57,344 bases of DNA from Acrocarpospora pleiomorpha (GCF_009687885.1 NZ_BLAF01000068.1:1-57344); one strand, 5' to 3'; counted from the first letter of the stretch, positions 41,762-51,082 are shown. Made by a program: numbers and translations. The notes: generated by a model not told the origin, from the sequence alone.

Positions 41762-42705
41762 TGGACCATTGGGAGGATTCGGACGGCGGGACTTCCAACC
41801 GCAGGACACCGGGGCGCGAATCATCCGCGCGCGAATCGTCCGAGCGCGGGTCGTCCGCGCGCGAATCGTCCGCGCGCGGGTCTTCCGCGGGCGAGTCTTC
41901 CGAGCGTGGGTCTTCTAACCGCAGGACGTCGAGGCGTGGATCGGCCGAGCGTGAATCGTCGGAGGGTGGGTGGTTCGGGGGCGGGCCTTCTGAGCGTGGG
42001 TCTTCTAGCCGCAGGACGTCGAGGCGTGAGTCGTTCGAGCCTGAGTCGTTCGCGGGTGAATCGTCGGAGGGCGGGTCTTCCGCGGGCGGGTCTTCTAACC
42101 GCAGGAGGTCGAGGCGGGAATCGGCCGAGCGTGAGTCTTCGGGGCGTGGGTCTCGCGAGCGCCGAGATGAAGGTAGTCCGGAGGCCAAGGCGCGAGCTGT
42201 TTGTCTGCGGCTGCTGACGTTGGCGCCCAGGACTCGGGCGCAGTTGGCGGAGGCGTTGCGTAAGCGGGAGGTGCCTGAGGACGTGGCCGAGGCGGTTCTG
42301 GAACGGTTCTCGGAAGTTGGGCTGATCGATGATGAGGCATTCGCCGCCGCATGGGTGAGTTCGCGGCACACAGGACGAGGTCTCGCCAGGAGGGCTCTGG
42401 CTCAAGAGCTGCGTCATCGGGGAGTGCCCGAGGACACGGTGAAGGACGCCGTGCAGCAGCTCGACCCAGACGAGGAAGTGGAAACCGCCCGGCGCTTAGT
42501 GGCTCGAAAGCTCCCCGGCACCAGGAACGCCGACCCCCAGGCGCGAACGCGCAAACTGGTCGGCATGCTGGCCCGCAAGGGCTACTCACCCGCCCTGGCC
42601 TTCCGCATCGTCCGCGAGGCACTCGAACAAGAAGGCATCACCGACCCCGACAGCACTCAAGACGACGACATCCTGCAAGCCGAGATCCACGACGACGAAA
42701 TCTAG
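41758..42705 (+). CDS. recX: RecX regulatory protein with repetitive Ser/Arg-rich N-terminal extension
   Basis: Residues about 140-315 are a standard RecX three-helix-repeat protein: 'LLTLAPRTRAQLAEALRKRE', 'FSEVGLIDDEAFAAAWVSSR', 'GLARRALAQELRHRGVPEDT' and 'RKGYSPALAFRIVREALEQE'. RecX binds and restrains RecA filaments. The first ~140 residues are a tandem repeat rich in Ser, Arg, Glu and Gly with 90-bp periodicity. The start at 41758 (or the next ATG, 41761) overlaps the HIT stop. Typical actinobacterial RecX is about 170-200 residues, so this one is long only because of the repeat. Confidence 0.92.
   Translation: MMDHWEDSDGGTSNRRTPGRESSARESSERGSSARESSARGSSAGESSERGSSNRRTSRRGSAERESSEGGWFGGGPSERGSSSRRTSRRESFEPESFAGESSEGGSSAGGSSNRRRSRRESAERESSGRGSRERRDEGSPEAKARAVCLRLLTLAPRTRAQLAEALRKREVPEDVAEAVLERFSEVGLIDDEAFAAAWVSSRHTGRGLARRALAQELRHRGVPEDTVKDAVQQLDPDEEVETARRLVARKLPGTRNADPQARTRKLVGMLARKGYSPALAFRIVREALEQEGITDPDSTQDDDILQAEIHDDEI
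41818..42150 (+). repeat. SR-rich tandem repeat in recX (15-bp units within 90-bp super-repeats)
   Basis: A short unit of about 15 bp encoding (R/E)-E-S-S-x is reiterated, and a larger block starting GGGTCTTCT at 41908, 41998 and 42088 recurs every 90 bp. The encoded blocks contain GSS(N/S)RR(T/R)SRR. The reading frame is kept throughout. Confidence 0.88.
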
Positions 42706-42836
42706 AGAGACCGTAGCGACCGCATGGCGGATGCATCAATGGCTTGGTGATCATCAAGCGGTGTGCAACCGGAGGGCTCTATCAATGGGGAACGGAGAGT
42801 GTCACTCCGGTAAGAGCGCCTTCGAAGGAAGATGCC

Positions 42837-43067
42837 ATGAGCCGCCTGACCGCATACATGATCGTCTTGTACCGGAACATGACCCGCCCGACCCGCTACA
42901 TCGTCACGAGCGTCATCGCCGTGCTCGTCGTCGGCGTCGCGATCGCCGGAATCACCAGAACCTGGAACACATACGTCGTGTACATGCTGGTAGTGGCTGG
43001 GACGATCACCATCCTTCAAATTCTTCGCGCAGGCCCACCCGACAAGGAACCCGATTCCGAGCAGTGA
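42837..43067 (+). CDS. Small two-helix membrane protein, unknown
   Basis: The ATG at 42837 follows AAGGAAG. The 76-residue product has two hydrophobic segments ('YIVTSVIAVLVVGVAIAGI' and 'TYVVYMLVVAGTITILQIL') and a polar C-terminus. No family recognised. Confidence 0.6.
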   Translation: MSRLTAYMIVLYRNMTRPTRYIVTSVIAVLVVGVAIAGITRTWNTYVVYMLVVAGTITILQILRAGPPDKEPDSEQ

Positions 43068-43139
43068 CACCGTATTTACGCCGAACGCCCTGAAGCGGAT
43101 CGACGGGTCCAGCGACCTGCCAAAGATGGATGCCCGGCC

Positions 43140-43380
43140 TCTCCCGTGGCCCCCGCCGTGATCGTCGACCTCGTCACGGACTGCTTCGACCCGTGCCTCG
43201 ATGCGTTCCCGAGTTGCCGGTGAGGCGGCCGTGCAGCTCTTCAGGTAGTGGGCGGGGTGGTTGCAGATCTGCTTGAGCCCGGTCAGGAGCTTCCCCGCCA
43301 GGCCGCGCCTGGCCATACCGTCGGCGTCGGCGATCTGCGCCATACCCTCGCGGACGGCGGCCGCGTAGCGCGGGACTTGG
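43140..43380 (-). pseudogene. SNF2-family helicase remnant
   Basis: The minus-strand frame reads 'YAAAVREGMAQIADADGMAR' followed by 'LLTGLKQICNHPAHYLKS', which matches the region between the DEAD-like and helicase C domains of actinobacterial SNF2/Rad54-type helicases. The rest of the gene is not recognisable in any frame, so this is a decayed fragment. Neighbouring sequence to 43800 is C/G-rich and shows no gene. Confidence 0.6.
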
Positions 43381-43867
43381 AGACGAGAGCACTCCCGGTC
43401 TCCCCGGCGCTGGCGGTCCGGGGTGAGGGCGCGCCTTGGACTTCGCGGCGCCTGGTGGTCTGCGGCAAGGGCACGCCTCGGTCTCTCCGGCGCTGGCGGG
43501 TCTGAGACGAGGGCCTGCACGTACTTCCGCGCGGGGCGCTGCCAGCCGGGCCACCGCGTCCGCGACTGCTCGCAGCATGTACTTCCGCGCGCGGGCGCGG
43601 CCACGGCTTGGCCGGGCAGATCGGCGATGCCGGGCAGATCGACGACGCCGAGGAGGCGAGACGACGCCGAGGAGTGCGCCGGACGACCGTGCGAGAGCCT
43701 TGATCTTGTCATGGGGCATGTCCTCGGCTCGTGATCAACGAAGAGCGGCCCACGCCCGGCTCCCCCGGTGCTAGTGGTCTGGGTGGCTTGCGGATGGGTG
43801 GCCATCTTGACAGAGGCGGTGACATCAATGATCTCGAAGGCCGTCCCTCAGCGACCGCGACCGGCTT

Positions 43868-44035
43868 CAGGTCGGGTGGGGACTGGAGGGTGGGGTGGCG
43901 TTGGTAGGGGGTGAAGGTTGAGGGTGAGGTGGTTGGGGGAGGTTTGGGGTGAGGTGTATGGGGTGTTAGGGGTTGGGGTTTTCGGGGGAGGGCTGTGGGT
44001 TGGGGACTGGGGCTCCAGAGGTTGTGGGTTGTCGA
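43868..44035 (+). other. Extremely G-rich spacer (possible G-quadruplex array)
   Basis: About 170 bp of the plus strand consists almost only of G, T and a few A, with more than twenty runs of three or more G (GGGTGGGG, AGGGGG, GGGGGAGG, GGGGTTGGGG types). It lies upstream of rny in a spacer of about 890 bp that otherwise contains the helicase relic. Confidence 0.75.
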
Positions 44036-44278
44036 GATGATCGAGGAAAAGTCGCTTGACAGAGCGTCTTTGCTTGCTCGTTACCTCTCTGACGCTTAAT
44101 CTCGACCGCAGTGAGGAGTTACTCCGCGCAGCGCGGATTGCCATAACGGTGAGTTACGGACCCTGACCGCTCTTGGGTGCGATATTTGCCCTGGTGACGC
44201 CAGTGTGACGCCACCAGGCGTTGCCGTGCTGTGCGTGTGACCCCTTTACCGGCTGACGCTAGGAGGGGTGGGCGCGCA

Positions 44279-45907
44279 ATGGATATGACGATCGTGATCG
44301 TGCTGGCAGTGGCGGTGCTGCTGGCGGCGTTCGTAGCGATTGCCGCCCTCCTGGTTCTGTTGCTGCGCCGTACCGCTCCGAAGGAGACCGGGCCGACAGC
44401 CGAGCAGATCGCTCAGTTGAAGGCGGAGTTGACTGAGAAGGAGCTGGAGCAGGCGCGGCGGGACGCCGATGAGATCCGGGTGCGGGCTGAGAGCGACGCA
44501 GGGGAGATCATCCGCAAGTCTGAGGCGCTGGTGGAGAACGCGGCGCTGATGCGGCGGGAGGTCGAGGAGGAGTCGCGGATCCTCAAGAACGAGTTGAAGG
44601 AGCTGCGCGCCGATCTGGAGCGCAGGGAGAACCGGCTGGGGGAGCGGGAGCAGCGGCTCGACGAGGAGGCGCGGCGGCAGGCCGAGCGGGCCAGGCAGCT
44701 GGCGGAGACCGAGACCGAGCTGGCCGATCGGCGGGTTGAGCTGGATCAGGTGGCGGAGAAGCGGCGGCAGATCCTGGAGCGGGTCGCGGGGCTGACAGCC
44801 GAGCAGGCCAAGAACGAGCTGGTCAAGGAGATCGAGAACCAGGCCAAGCGGGAGGCCGCGCTGATCGTCCGGGAGATCGAGAGCGATGCCCGGAAGGAGG
44901 GGGAGAAGCGGGCCTGCAAGATCGTGACGCTGGCGGTGCAGCGGGTGGCGACCGAGCAGACGGCCGAGTCCGTGGTGAGTGTGCTGCACTTGCCGGGGGA
45001 TGAGATGAAGGGCCGGATCATCGGGCGCGAAGGGCGGAATATCCGGGCGTTCGAGTCGACCACCGGGGTCAATCTGATCATCGATGACACGCCGGAGGCG
45101 GTGCTGTTGTCGTGTTTCGATCCCGTTCGCAGGGAGACCGCCAGGTTGACCCTGGAGAAGCTGGTGCTCGACGGGCGGATTCATCCGCAGCGCATCGAGG
45201 AGGCCTACGAGCGCAGCAAGGCCGAAGTGCAGGATCTTTGTGTACGCGCGGGGGAGGATGCCCTGGTCGAGCTGGGCATCACCGACATGCACCCCGAACT
45301 GGTCACCTTGCTCGGCCAGCTCCGCTACCGCACGTCGTACGGCCAGAACGTGTTGAAGCATCTCATCGAGTCGGCGCACATCGCCGGGATCATGGCCTCG
45401 GAGCTGCGGCTCGACCGTGATCTCGTCAAGCGCTGCGCGCTGCTGCACGACATCGGCAAGGCGCTCACCCACGAGGTCGAGGGCAGCCACGCCCTGATCG
45501 GCGCCGAGATCGCCCGCCGGTATGGCGAGCACGAGGACGTCGTGCACGCCATCGAGGCCCACCACAACGAGGTCGAGGTCCGCACCGTCGAAGCCGTCCT
45601 CACCCAGGCCGCCGACGCCATCAGCGGCAGCCGCCCCGGCGCCCGCCGCGAATCCCTTGAGGCCTACGTCAAGCGCCTGGAGCGCCTGGAGGAGATCGCC
45701 CAGTCCTACGAGGGCGTCGACAAGGTCTTCGCCATGCAGGCCGGCCGCGAAATCCGCGTCATGGTGCGTCCCGACAACGTCGACGACATCCAGGCCCAGG
45801 TGATCGCCCGCGACGTCGCCAAGCAGGTCGAAGAGGAACTCACCTACCCGGGCCAGATCCGCATCACGGTCGTCCGCGAATCCCGGGCCACCGAATTCGC
45901 CCGCTGA
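44279..45907 (+). CDS. rny: Ribonuclease Y
   Basis: The ATG at 44279 follows AGGAGGGG. The 542-residue protein has an N-terminal membrane anchor (about 6-30), a long charged coiled coil (about 45-220), a KH RNA-binding domain with 'GRIIGREGRNIRAFE', and an HD domain with 'ALLHDIGKALTHEVEGSHA'. RNase Y is a membrane-bound endoribonuclease that starts mRNA turnover. The 3' end is 6 bp from the convergent S9 peptidase gene, so the two transcripts overlap. Confidence 0.96.
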   Translation: MDMTIVIVLAVAVLLAAFVAIAALLVLLLRRTAPKETGPTAEQIAQLKAELTEKELEQARRDADEIRVRAESDAGEIIRKSEALVENAALMRREVEEESRILKNELKELRADLERRENRLGEREQRLDEEARRQAERARQLAETETELADRRVELDQVAEKRRQILERVAGLTAEQAKNELVKEIENQAKREAALIVREIESDARKEGEKRACKIVTLAVQRVATEQTAESVVSVLHLPGDEMKGRIIGREGRNIRAFESTTGVNLIIDDTPEAVLLSCFDPVRRETARLTLEKLVLDGRIHPQRIEEAYERSKAEVQDLCVRAGEDALVELGITDMHPELVTLLGQLRYRTSYGQNVLKHLIESAHIAGIMASELRLDRDLVKRCALLHDIGKALTHEVEGSHALIGAEIARRYGEHEDVVHAIEAHHNEVEVRTVEAVLTQAADAISGSRPGARRESLEAYVKRLERLEEIAQSYEGVDKVFAMQAGREIRVMVRPDNVDDIQAQVIARDVAKQVEEELTYPGQIRITVVRESRATEFAR

Positions 45908-45913
45908 TCCCAC

Positions 45914-47821
45914 TCAGTTTTCTGGGCGGAAGAGTTGTTCGTAGAAGGCCAGTTCGGCTGCCAGGGCCGCGGTCTTGCTTTCCAGGCGGCGGAAGCCGTG
46001 GCTTTCGCCCTCGAAGGACAGGTACGTGCAGGGGACGCCACGATCGGTCAGGGCGGTGGCGAAGGCTTCGGCTTGGGCGGGGGGAACCACCGGGTCGGCC
46101 AGGCCCTGCATGAGGAGCATGGGGCAGGAGACCTCGCCGGCCCGGGAGAGGGGTTCCCGGGAGGAGTACAGGGATTCCGGGCCGACCAGCCATTCGACGT
46201 AGCGGGATTCGAAGTCGTGCGTGGCGGCGACCAAGGGCGCCAGGGCGCTGACACCGGCGATGGAGACGCCGCCGCAGAAAACGGTGGAGGCGGCGCAGGC
46301 GGCCATCACGGTCCAGCCTCCCGCGCTCGCCCCCCGCACCGCGATCCGAGCCGGGTCGGCGAGACCTTCGGCCGCGAGCCACTGGGCCGCCGCGACCGTG
46401 TCCTCCACGTCCACCACGCCCCACTGCCCGCGCAGCCGCTCACGATAGGCACGCCCGTATCCGGTCGAACCCCCGTAGTTGACCTCAAGAACGCCGATCC
46501 CCCGCGTGGTGAAGAACGCCTTCTCCAGGCTCAACTCGGTCGTGGCATGCCCAGTCGGACCCCCATGGACGAAAACCACATAAGGCGCAGCGACGAACGA
46601 GGGCTCGGCCGACGGGTCTGCGGCGGGTGAGCCTGAATCCAGCGAGTTCGCCGATGGGGAGAGGGCGGGCGGAGGTGGCTTGTGCTGTTGGTGGAAGGGC
46701 GGATAGAGGTAGGCGTGGACGCGGCGGCCGAAGCTGCCTTCTATCTCGACCGAGCGCGGTATGGGCAGGTAGGCGATGTCGGGCAGTTCGGGGATGTCAC
46801 GGCGCAAACCCTCGACGCGCCCGGTGACGGTGTCGACGCGAACCACCGAGCGAGGCACGTCGGCGCCATAGGCGATGCCCACCAGAGTGGTCCCGTCCGC
46901 ACTCAGGGCGGGCCGCCAGCCCGAATACGGGACGTCGAGGTCGGCGAGAGATCCGGTCTCCGGATCCAGGATGCCCAGGCGCAGGTCCCCCTGCCCGTGC
47001 AGGACCGCGAGCCGGCCGTCCCCCAGCACGAGGTACGGCAACCCGCCCAACTCCCACAACGGCCACGCGAACTCCTCCTCAGCCGGATACAACGCCTGCG
47101 AAGAAGTCCCGAAGATCCCGATCTGATAGAGGTTCCACCACCCCGACCAATCAGAGATCAGATAAAGGTTCCGGTTATCCCGCCACTGCGGCGCGAGCAC
47201 GGACTCGCTCATCCCGCCCTTGACCGTCCACGAACTGCCGTCCTCAAGCCGCGTGATCCGCAACTCGGTCCCCGTCCACGGCAACCGCGGATGATTCCAG
47301 CAGATATAAGCGAGATGCTCCCCGTCGGGCGACAAAGCCGGAGAAGCATAGAAATCGCTGCCGGTGACCACCTCCGTCACCTCACCCGCCAAGGTCACCG
47401 AAGCAAGCGCCCGATCCACCTTCCCGTCAAGATGCCGCTCCCGCACGCACCAGATCACCCCGGCGGCGAACAGCAGATCGCCGTACCGATGCTCGGAAGC
47501 CGCCGTCAACGCCCGCGGCGTACCCCCGTCGGTCAGGTAGAGCCGCTGATCGGAATGGTTGACGAAGACCACGCCCACGCCGGGCACGACCACGTAGGAC
47601 CGCCCGCCGTACTCGTGCACCCGCGACCGCGCGTCCCACGGGGCGGCGATGAGCTCGCGGCGGGTTCCGTCGGCGGCGCGGTGGACGATGGTGCGGCGGC
47701 CCGCTTCGGCCGGCCGGTCCTCCTCCCACCAGACCTCCTCGCCGAGCACGGTGGGGAAGCCGAGGCGCAGCCCTGACCTGGCCACGTCGGCGGTGGAGAT
47801 CGGCGGTCGCTCGGGGGACAT
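45914..47821 (-). CDS. S9-family prolyl oligopeptidase/acylaminoacyl peptidase
   Basis: The frame is open well upstream, but ATG 47821 (MSPERPPISTADVARSGLRL) has a GGCAGG box 9 bp upstream and marks the start of family similarity, giving 635 residues. An N-terminal beta-propeller (about 1-370) precedes an alpha/beta hydrolase domain with the nucleophile in GASAGG, Asp in 'GLADPVVPP' and His in 'EGESHGF'. Such enzymes cleave short peptides in the cytoplasm. It is encoded 41 bp after a binding-protein gene at the end of the glutamate transporter operon, so it may process imported peptides or amino acid conjugates. Confidence 0.92.
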   Translation of the reverse strand: MSPERPPISTADVARSGLRLGFPTVLGEEVWWEEDRPAEAGRRTIVHRAADGTRRELIAAPWDARSRVHEYGGRSYVVVPGVGVVFVNHSDQRLYLTDGGTPRALTAASEHRYGDLLFAAGVIWCVRERHLDGKVDRALASVTLAGEVTEVVTGSDFYASPALSPDGEHLAYICWNHPRLPWTGTELRITRLEDGSSWTVKGGMSESVLAPQWRDNRNLYLISDWSGWWNLYQIGIFGTSSQALYPAEEEFAWPLWELGGLPYLVLGDGRLAVLHGQGDLRLGILDPETGSLADLDVPYSGWRPALSADGTTLVGIAYGADVPRSVVRVDTVTGRVEGLRRDIPELPDIAYLPIPRSVEIEGSFGRRVHAYLYPPFHQQHKPPPPALSPSANSLDSGSPAADPSAEPSFVAAPYVVFVHGGPTGHATTELSLEKAFFTTRGIGVLEVNYGGSTGYGRAYRERLRGQWGVVDVEDTVAAAQWLAAEGLADPARIAVRGASAGGWTVMAACAASTVFCGGVSIAGVSALAPLVAATHDFESRYVEWLVGPESLYSSREPLSRAGEVSCPMLLMQGLADPVVPPAQAEAFATALTDRGVPCTYLSFEGESHGFRRLESKTAALAAELAFYEQLFRPEN

Positions 47822-47862
47822 GACTGGCATCCTGCCGGAAAAGCGGGGCCGAGTGTGGCCGG

Positions 47863-48585
47863 TTATCCCTTTTCGAGGACGGGCGGCGACAGGTACCTCG
47901 TGGCCAGCAGCCCCAGGTAGTCGATCACCGCCCGATGCCATGACCCGTCCTCGTACATCGTCCGCAGAGCCTCCTCCACGTCGTCCCGCAACCCGATCGC
48001 GTTCGGCGCGAGGCGAATGCCGTACCGCACCTCGGCGAGATCGCGGCCGAGGAAGCGGAAGCGGCCGGGATACTGCGCGGAGATGCCGGCCAGGACGGGG
48101 GCGTCGGCGATGATCGCGTCGATGCGCCGGTCGGCGAGGAGCGGGCCGCAGGCGGCGGGCACGTTCGCCTCGGCGACGAAGACGTTCTGCCAGGCGGTGC
48201 CGAAGCGTTCGACCAGCGGCGCGACGTCGGCGCGGGTCCCGCAGACCCGCGACGATCGCAGGGCCCGCAGCGTGCGCAGCTCCTGCGTGCGGACCAGCAG
48301 GTCCTTGGTGGTCACCAGGTACGGCCCGGCGTAGCGTCCGCCGACCGTGCCGAGGCTGAGATCGGCCTCGCCGGCGTCGAAGGTGTAGCGGATCTGGTCG
48401 TCCCGGTATCCGAGTTCGCGCGCCACGTAGTGCGCCACCGCGATGTCGAACCCGGCCCAGCCGCCCCCGGGCAGCTTGTCCACCAGCCCGGGCTGCCCCG
48501 CCCGCACCCCGATCACGAGGCTGCCGCTGCCCCCACACGCGGTGAGGAAAACGGCCGCCATACCCAGAACAACGACGCGCCACAC
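47863..48585 (-). CDS. Second amino acid-binding lipoprotein (GluB-like, diverged)
   Basis: A 240-residue family 3 solute-binding protein with a lipobox (LTAC near residue 17). It is clearly a paralogue of the GluB at 50220-51026: 'GFDIAVAHYVARELGYRDDQ', 'AGPYLVTTKDLLVRT' and 'MYEDGSWHRAVIDYLG' align with it. It is shorter by about 28 residues, mainly in the first lobe. It starts at GTG 48585, 68 bp after gluD, and may give the importer a second specificity or act as a sensor. Confidence 0.85.
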   Translation of the reverse strand: MWRVVVLGMAAVFLTACGGSGSLVIGVRAGQPGLVDKLPGGGWAGFDIAVAHYVARELGYRDDQIRYTFDAGEADLSLGTVGGRYAGPYLVTTKDLLVRTQELRTLRALRSSRVCGTRADVAPLVERFGTAWQNVFVAEANVPAACGPLLADRRIDAIIADAPVLAGISAQYPGRFRFLGRDLAEVRYGIRLAPNAIGLRDDVEEALRTMYEDGSWHRAVIDYLGLLATRYLSPPVLEKG

Positions 48586-48653
48586 CCGATCAGGATCAGA
48601 TCAGGCGCGCGCTACGCCCCGCAATGACACGTCAAACCTTGACCACCCCACGT

Positions 48654-49520
48654 CTACAACGTCGCCGGGGCTGTCACGGAATCGGGTGGCGCGACCGGTT
48701 TCGCGGTGGTCTTGCGGCTGCGCCGGCTGCGCTTCTCCAGCCACGTCGCCACCTGCCCGACCGCCACGTTGATCAGGATGTAGATGAGCGCCATCACGAT
48801 CACCGACGGGATCAGGTTGCGGAAGTTGGAGGGCAGGATGCGCGCCCCGGCGTTCAGCAGGTCCTCGTAGGCGACGATGAAGCCCAGCGCGGTGTCCTTG
48901 AGCAGCACCACGAGCTGGCTCACGATGGCCGGCATCATCGCGGTGACCGCCTGCGGCAGCAGGATCAGCCGCATCGCCTGGCTCTTGCGCAGCCCGACCG
49001 CGAGGGCGGCCTCGGTCTGCCCGCGCGGCAGCGACGAGATGCCCGCCCGGACGATCTCGGCGAGCACCGAGCCGTTGTACATGACCAGGCCGAAGACGAC
49101 GGCGCTGAAGGAGGTGACGGTGAGGCCGAAGACGGCGCTGCCGCCGTACTGGGCGAAGAAGATCATGATGAGCAGCGGGATGGCCCGGAAGAACTCGACG
49201 ATCGCCCCGGCCGGGATGCGGATCCAGACGTGCTCGGACAGCCGGGCCATGCCGAACACGAACCCGAACGGCACGGCGATCAACGCCGCCGTCGCCGCCG
49301 CGCTGAGCGTGTTCCACAGTCCGGGCAGGATCAGATTGACCCAGACATCCGCCCGCAGGAACGGCTCCCACAACGCCGCATCAAACTGGCCTTTTTCGTC
49401 AAATTTCCGATATCCCAGGTAGGCCAGCACGACCAGCAGCACCGCGAACAGCACCGTGAGCACCAGGTTGCGCCGCCGCCCGCGCGGCCCCGGGGCGTCG
49501 TAGAGAACACTCGCCCTCAT
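48654..49520 (-). CDS. gluD: Glutamate-type ABC transporter permease GluD
   Basis: The start is ATG 49520 (MRASVLYDAPGPRGRRRN), overlapping the gluC stop by 4 bp. The 288-residue protein has five hydrophobic segments, the polar amino acid permease signature 'EIVRAGISSLPRGQTEAALA', and a charged C-terminal tail. Confidence 0.92.
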   Translation of the reverse strand: MRASVLYDAPGPRGRRRNLVLTVLFAVLLVVLAYLGYRKFDEKGQFDAALWEPFLRADVWVNLILPGLWNTLSAAATAALIAVPFGFVFGMARLSEHVWIRIPAGAIVEFFRAIPLLIMIFFAQYGGSAVFGLTVTSFSAVVFGLVMYNGSVLAEIVRAGISSLPRGQTEAALAVGLRKSQAMRLILLPQAVTAMMPAIVSQLVVLLKDTALGFIVAYEDLLNAGARILPSNFRNLIPSVIVMALIYILINVAVGQVATWLEKRSRRSRKTTAKPVAPPDSVTAPATL

Positions 49521-50185
49521 CGTGCCACCGCCAGTCGTCTGGCCAGCCAGCCGAACAGCAGCCCGACCGGCAAGGTGAGCACCAGGAACCCGAGCGCGAA
49601 CCCGAGGAAGATCGGAACCACCGCCTCCTGATGCCGCTCGAACAGGGATTTCATGGTGAGCGAGGCCTCCGCGACGCCGATCGCGGCGGCGATCGTGGTG
49701 TTCTTGATCAGCGCGATCAGCACGCTGCCCAGCGGCGCGATCACCGCGCGGAAGGCCTGCGGGAGCACGATGTGCCAAAGGTTCTGGAGGAAGGTCAGCC
49801 CGAGCGCACGGGCGGCCTCCGCCTGCCCGATCGGGACGGTGTTGATTCCCGATCTGATGGCCTCGCAGACGAAGGCCGCCGTGTAGAGCGACAGGCCGAT
49901 GATGGACAGCCAGAGGTAGTTGACGGACAGGCTCTCGGCGAACGAGACGTCCAGCACCAGCCCGAGTCCGAGCCCGCAGAACACGATCACCAGGGTGAGC
50001 GGCGTGTTCCGCAGGGCGTTGACATAGGTGGCGGCCACGGTGCGGAGCACGCCCAGCGGGCTCACCCGCATCGCGGCCAGCACCGTGCCCAGCACCAGGG
50101 CGGCCACGGCGGTGGCCAGCGTGAGCCGTACGGTCAGCCAGAACGCGCCCAGAATGACCGGCAGCTCGTCGAAGAGAGCGGACAC
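49517..50185 (-). CDS. gluC: Glutamate-type ABC transporter permease GluC
   Basis: The 222-residue permease has 'CEAIRSGINTVPIGQAEAAR' and 'LGLTFLQNLWHIVLPQAFR' (EAA loop). It forms a heterodimeric pore with GluD. It begins 34 bp after gluB. Confidence 0.93.
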   Translation of the reverse strand: MSALFDELPVILGAFWLTVRLTLATAVAALVLGTVLAAMRVSPLGVLRTVAATYVNALRNTPLTLVIVFCGLGLGLVLDVSFAESLSVNYLWLSIIGLSLYTAAFVCEAIRSGINTVPIGQAEAARALGLTFLQNLWHIVLPQAFRAVIAPLGSVLIALIKNTTIAAAIGVAEASLTMKSLFERHQEAVVPIFLGFALGFLVLTLPVGLLFGWLARRLAVAR

Positions 50186-50219
50186 CGCCTACCTACCTAC
50201 CTCCGCTACCGGCGTTCGA

Positions 50220-51026
50220 TCAGTACCGCTCCAGCGCCGGAGGCGAGGCGAAGAACTGGCCGAACTCGCCGAAGTTGGCGTCGACGTACTTCTTCCAGGA
50301 GCCGTCCTTGAACATCTTGTCGATGGCGTTGTTGATCTTGTCGCGGGTTTCCTTGTCGTCCTTCTTCAGGCCGATGCCGTACTTCTCCTCGGAGAAGGGC
50401 TGGCCGACGAGGCGGAACTTGCCGGGCGACTGGGCGGCGAAGCCGGCCAGGATGGTGGCGTCGGTGGAGATCGCGTCCACCTGGCTCTGCTCGAGCAGCG
50501 GCAGGCAGGCGCCGTAGCCCTGCTGCTCGGTCAGGTACTGGCCCTTCCACGGCTCGCCGAACTTCTCCACCAGCCGGGCGGGCGAGGAGGAACCCTGCGC
50601 GCCGCAGACCTTCTTGGTGGCGAGCGAGTCGACGTTGGCGATCCCGGTGTCCCCGGCCCGGGTCAGGATGTCCTGCCCGGTGATCAGGTACGGCCCCGCG
50701 AAGGAGATCACTTCCTTCCGGGCATCGGTGATCGAGTAGGTGGCGACCACGATGTCGACCTGGCCCTGCTGGATGAACGGCTCGCGGTTCGCGGAGACGG
50801 TCTCCTTGAACTCGATCTGGTCGTCGCTGTAGCCCAGTTCCTTGGCGACATACTTGGCCACATCCACGTCGAAGCCCTTGACTGAGCCGTCCGGCTGCTT
50901 CAGGCCGAGCCCGGGCTGGTCGAACTTGACGCCGATCACAAACTTGTCGTCGCCACTGCAGGCGGCAAGACTCGTGGCCAATGCCGCTGCGGCCAAAAGA
51001 ACGGCTCCGAGTCGGCGGACTCGCAT
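50220..51026 (-). CDS. gluB: Glutamate-binding lipoprotein GluB
   Basis: The ATG at 51026 follows GAGGTGG. The 268-residue protein has a lipobox (SLAAC), 'FDQPGLGLKQPDGSVKGFDV', 'RQ-type' binding-lobe features ('IVVATYSITDARKEVISFAG', 'PYLITGQDILTRAGD') and 'MFKDGSWKKYVDANFG'. It is a typical family 3 amino acid-binding protein of gluABCD operons. Confidence 0.93.
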   Translation of the reverse strand: MRVRRLGAVLLAAAALATSLAACSGDDKFVIGVKFDQPGLGLKQPDGSVKGFDVDVAKYVAKELGYSDDQIEFKETVSANREPFIQQGQVDIVVATYSITDARKEVISFAGPYLITGQDILTRAGDTGIANVDSLATKKVCGAQGSSSPARLVEKFGEPWKGQYLTEQQGYGACLPLLEQSQVDAISTDATILAGFAAQSPGKFRLVGQPFSEEKYGIGLKKDDKETRDKINNAIDKMFKDGSWKKYVDANFGEFGQFFASPPALERY

Positions 51027-51082
51027 AACTGCCACCTCTTCCAATTCACTGAGCCGGGTCTCGGCTCGGGGGAATGTGCGAT

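Noticed and set aside
43174..43719. 181-codon minus-strand frame as a real gene
   Set aside because: It is Arg/Pro-rich noise; the SNF2 resemblance lies in a different frame of the same strand.
44246..45913. 555-codon minus-strand frame opposite rny
   Set aside because: Leu/Asp/Gly-rich antisense shadow; rny has intact KH and HD motifs and a strong ribosome binding site.
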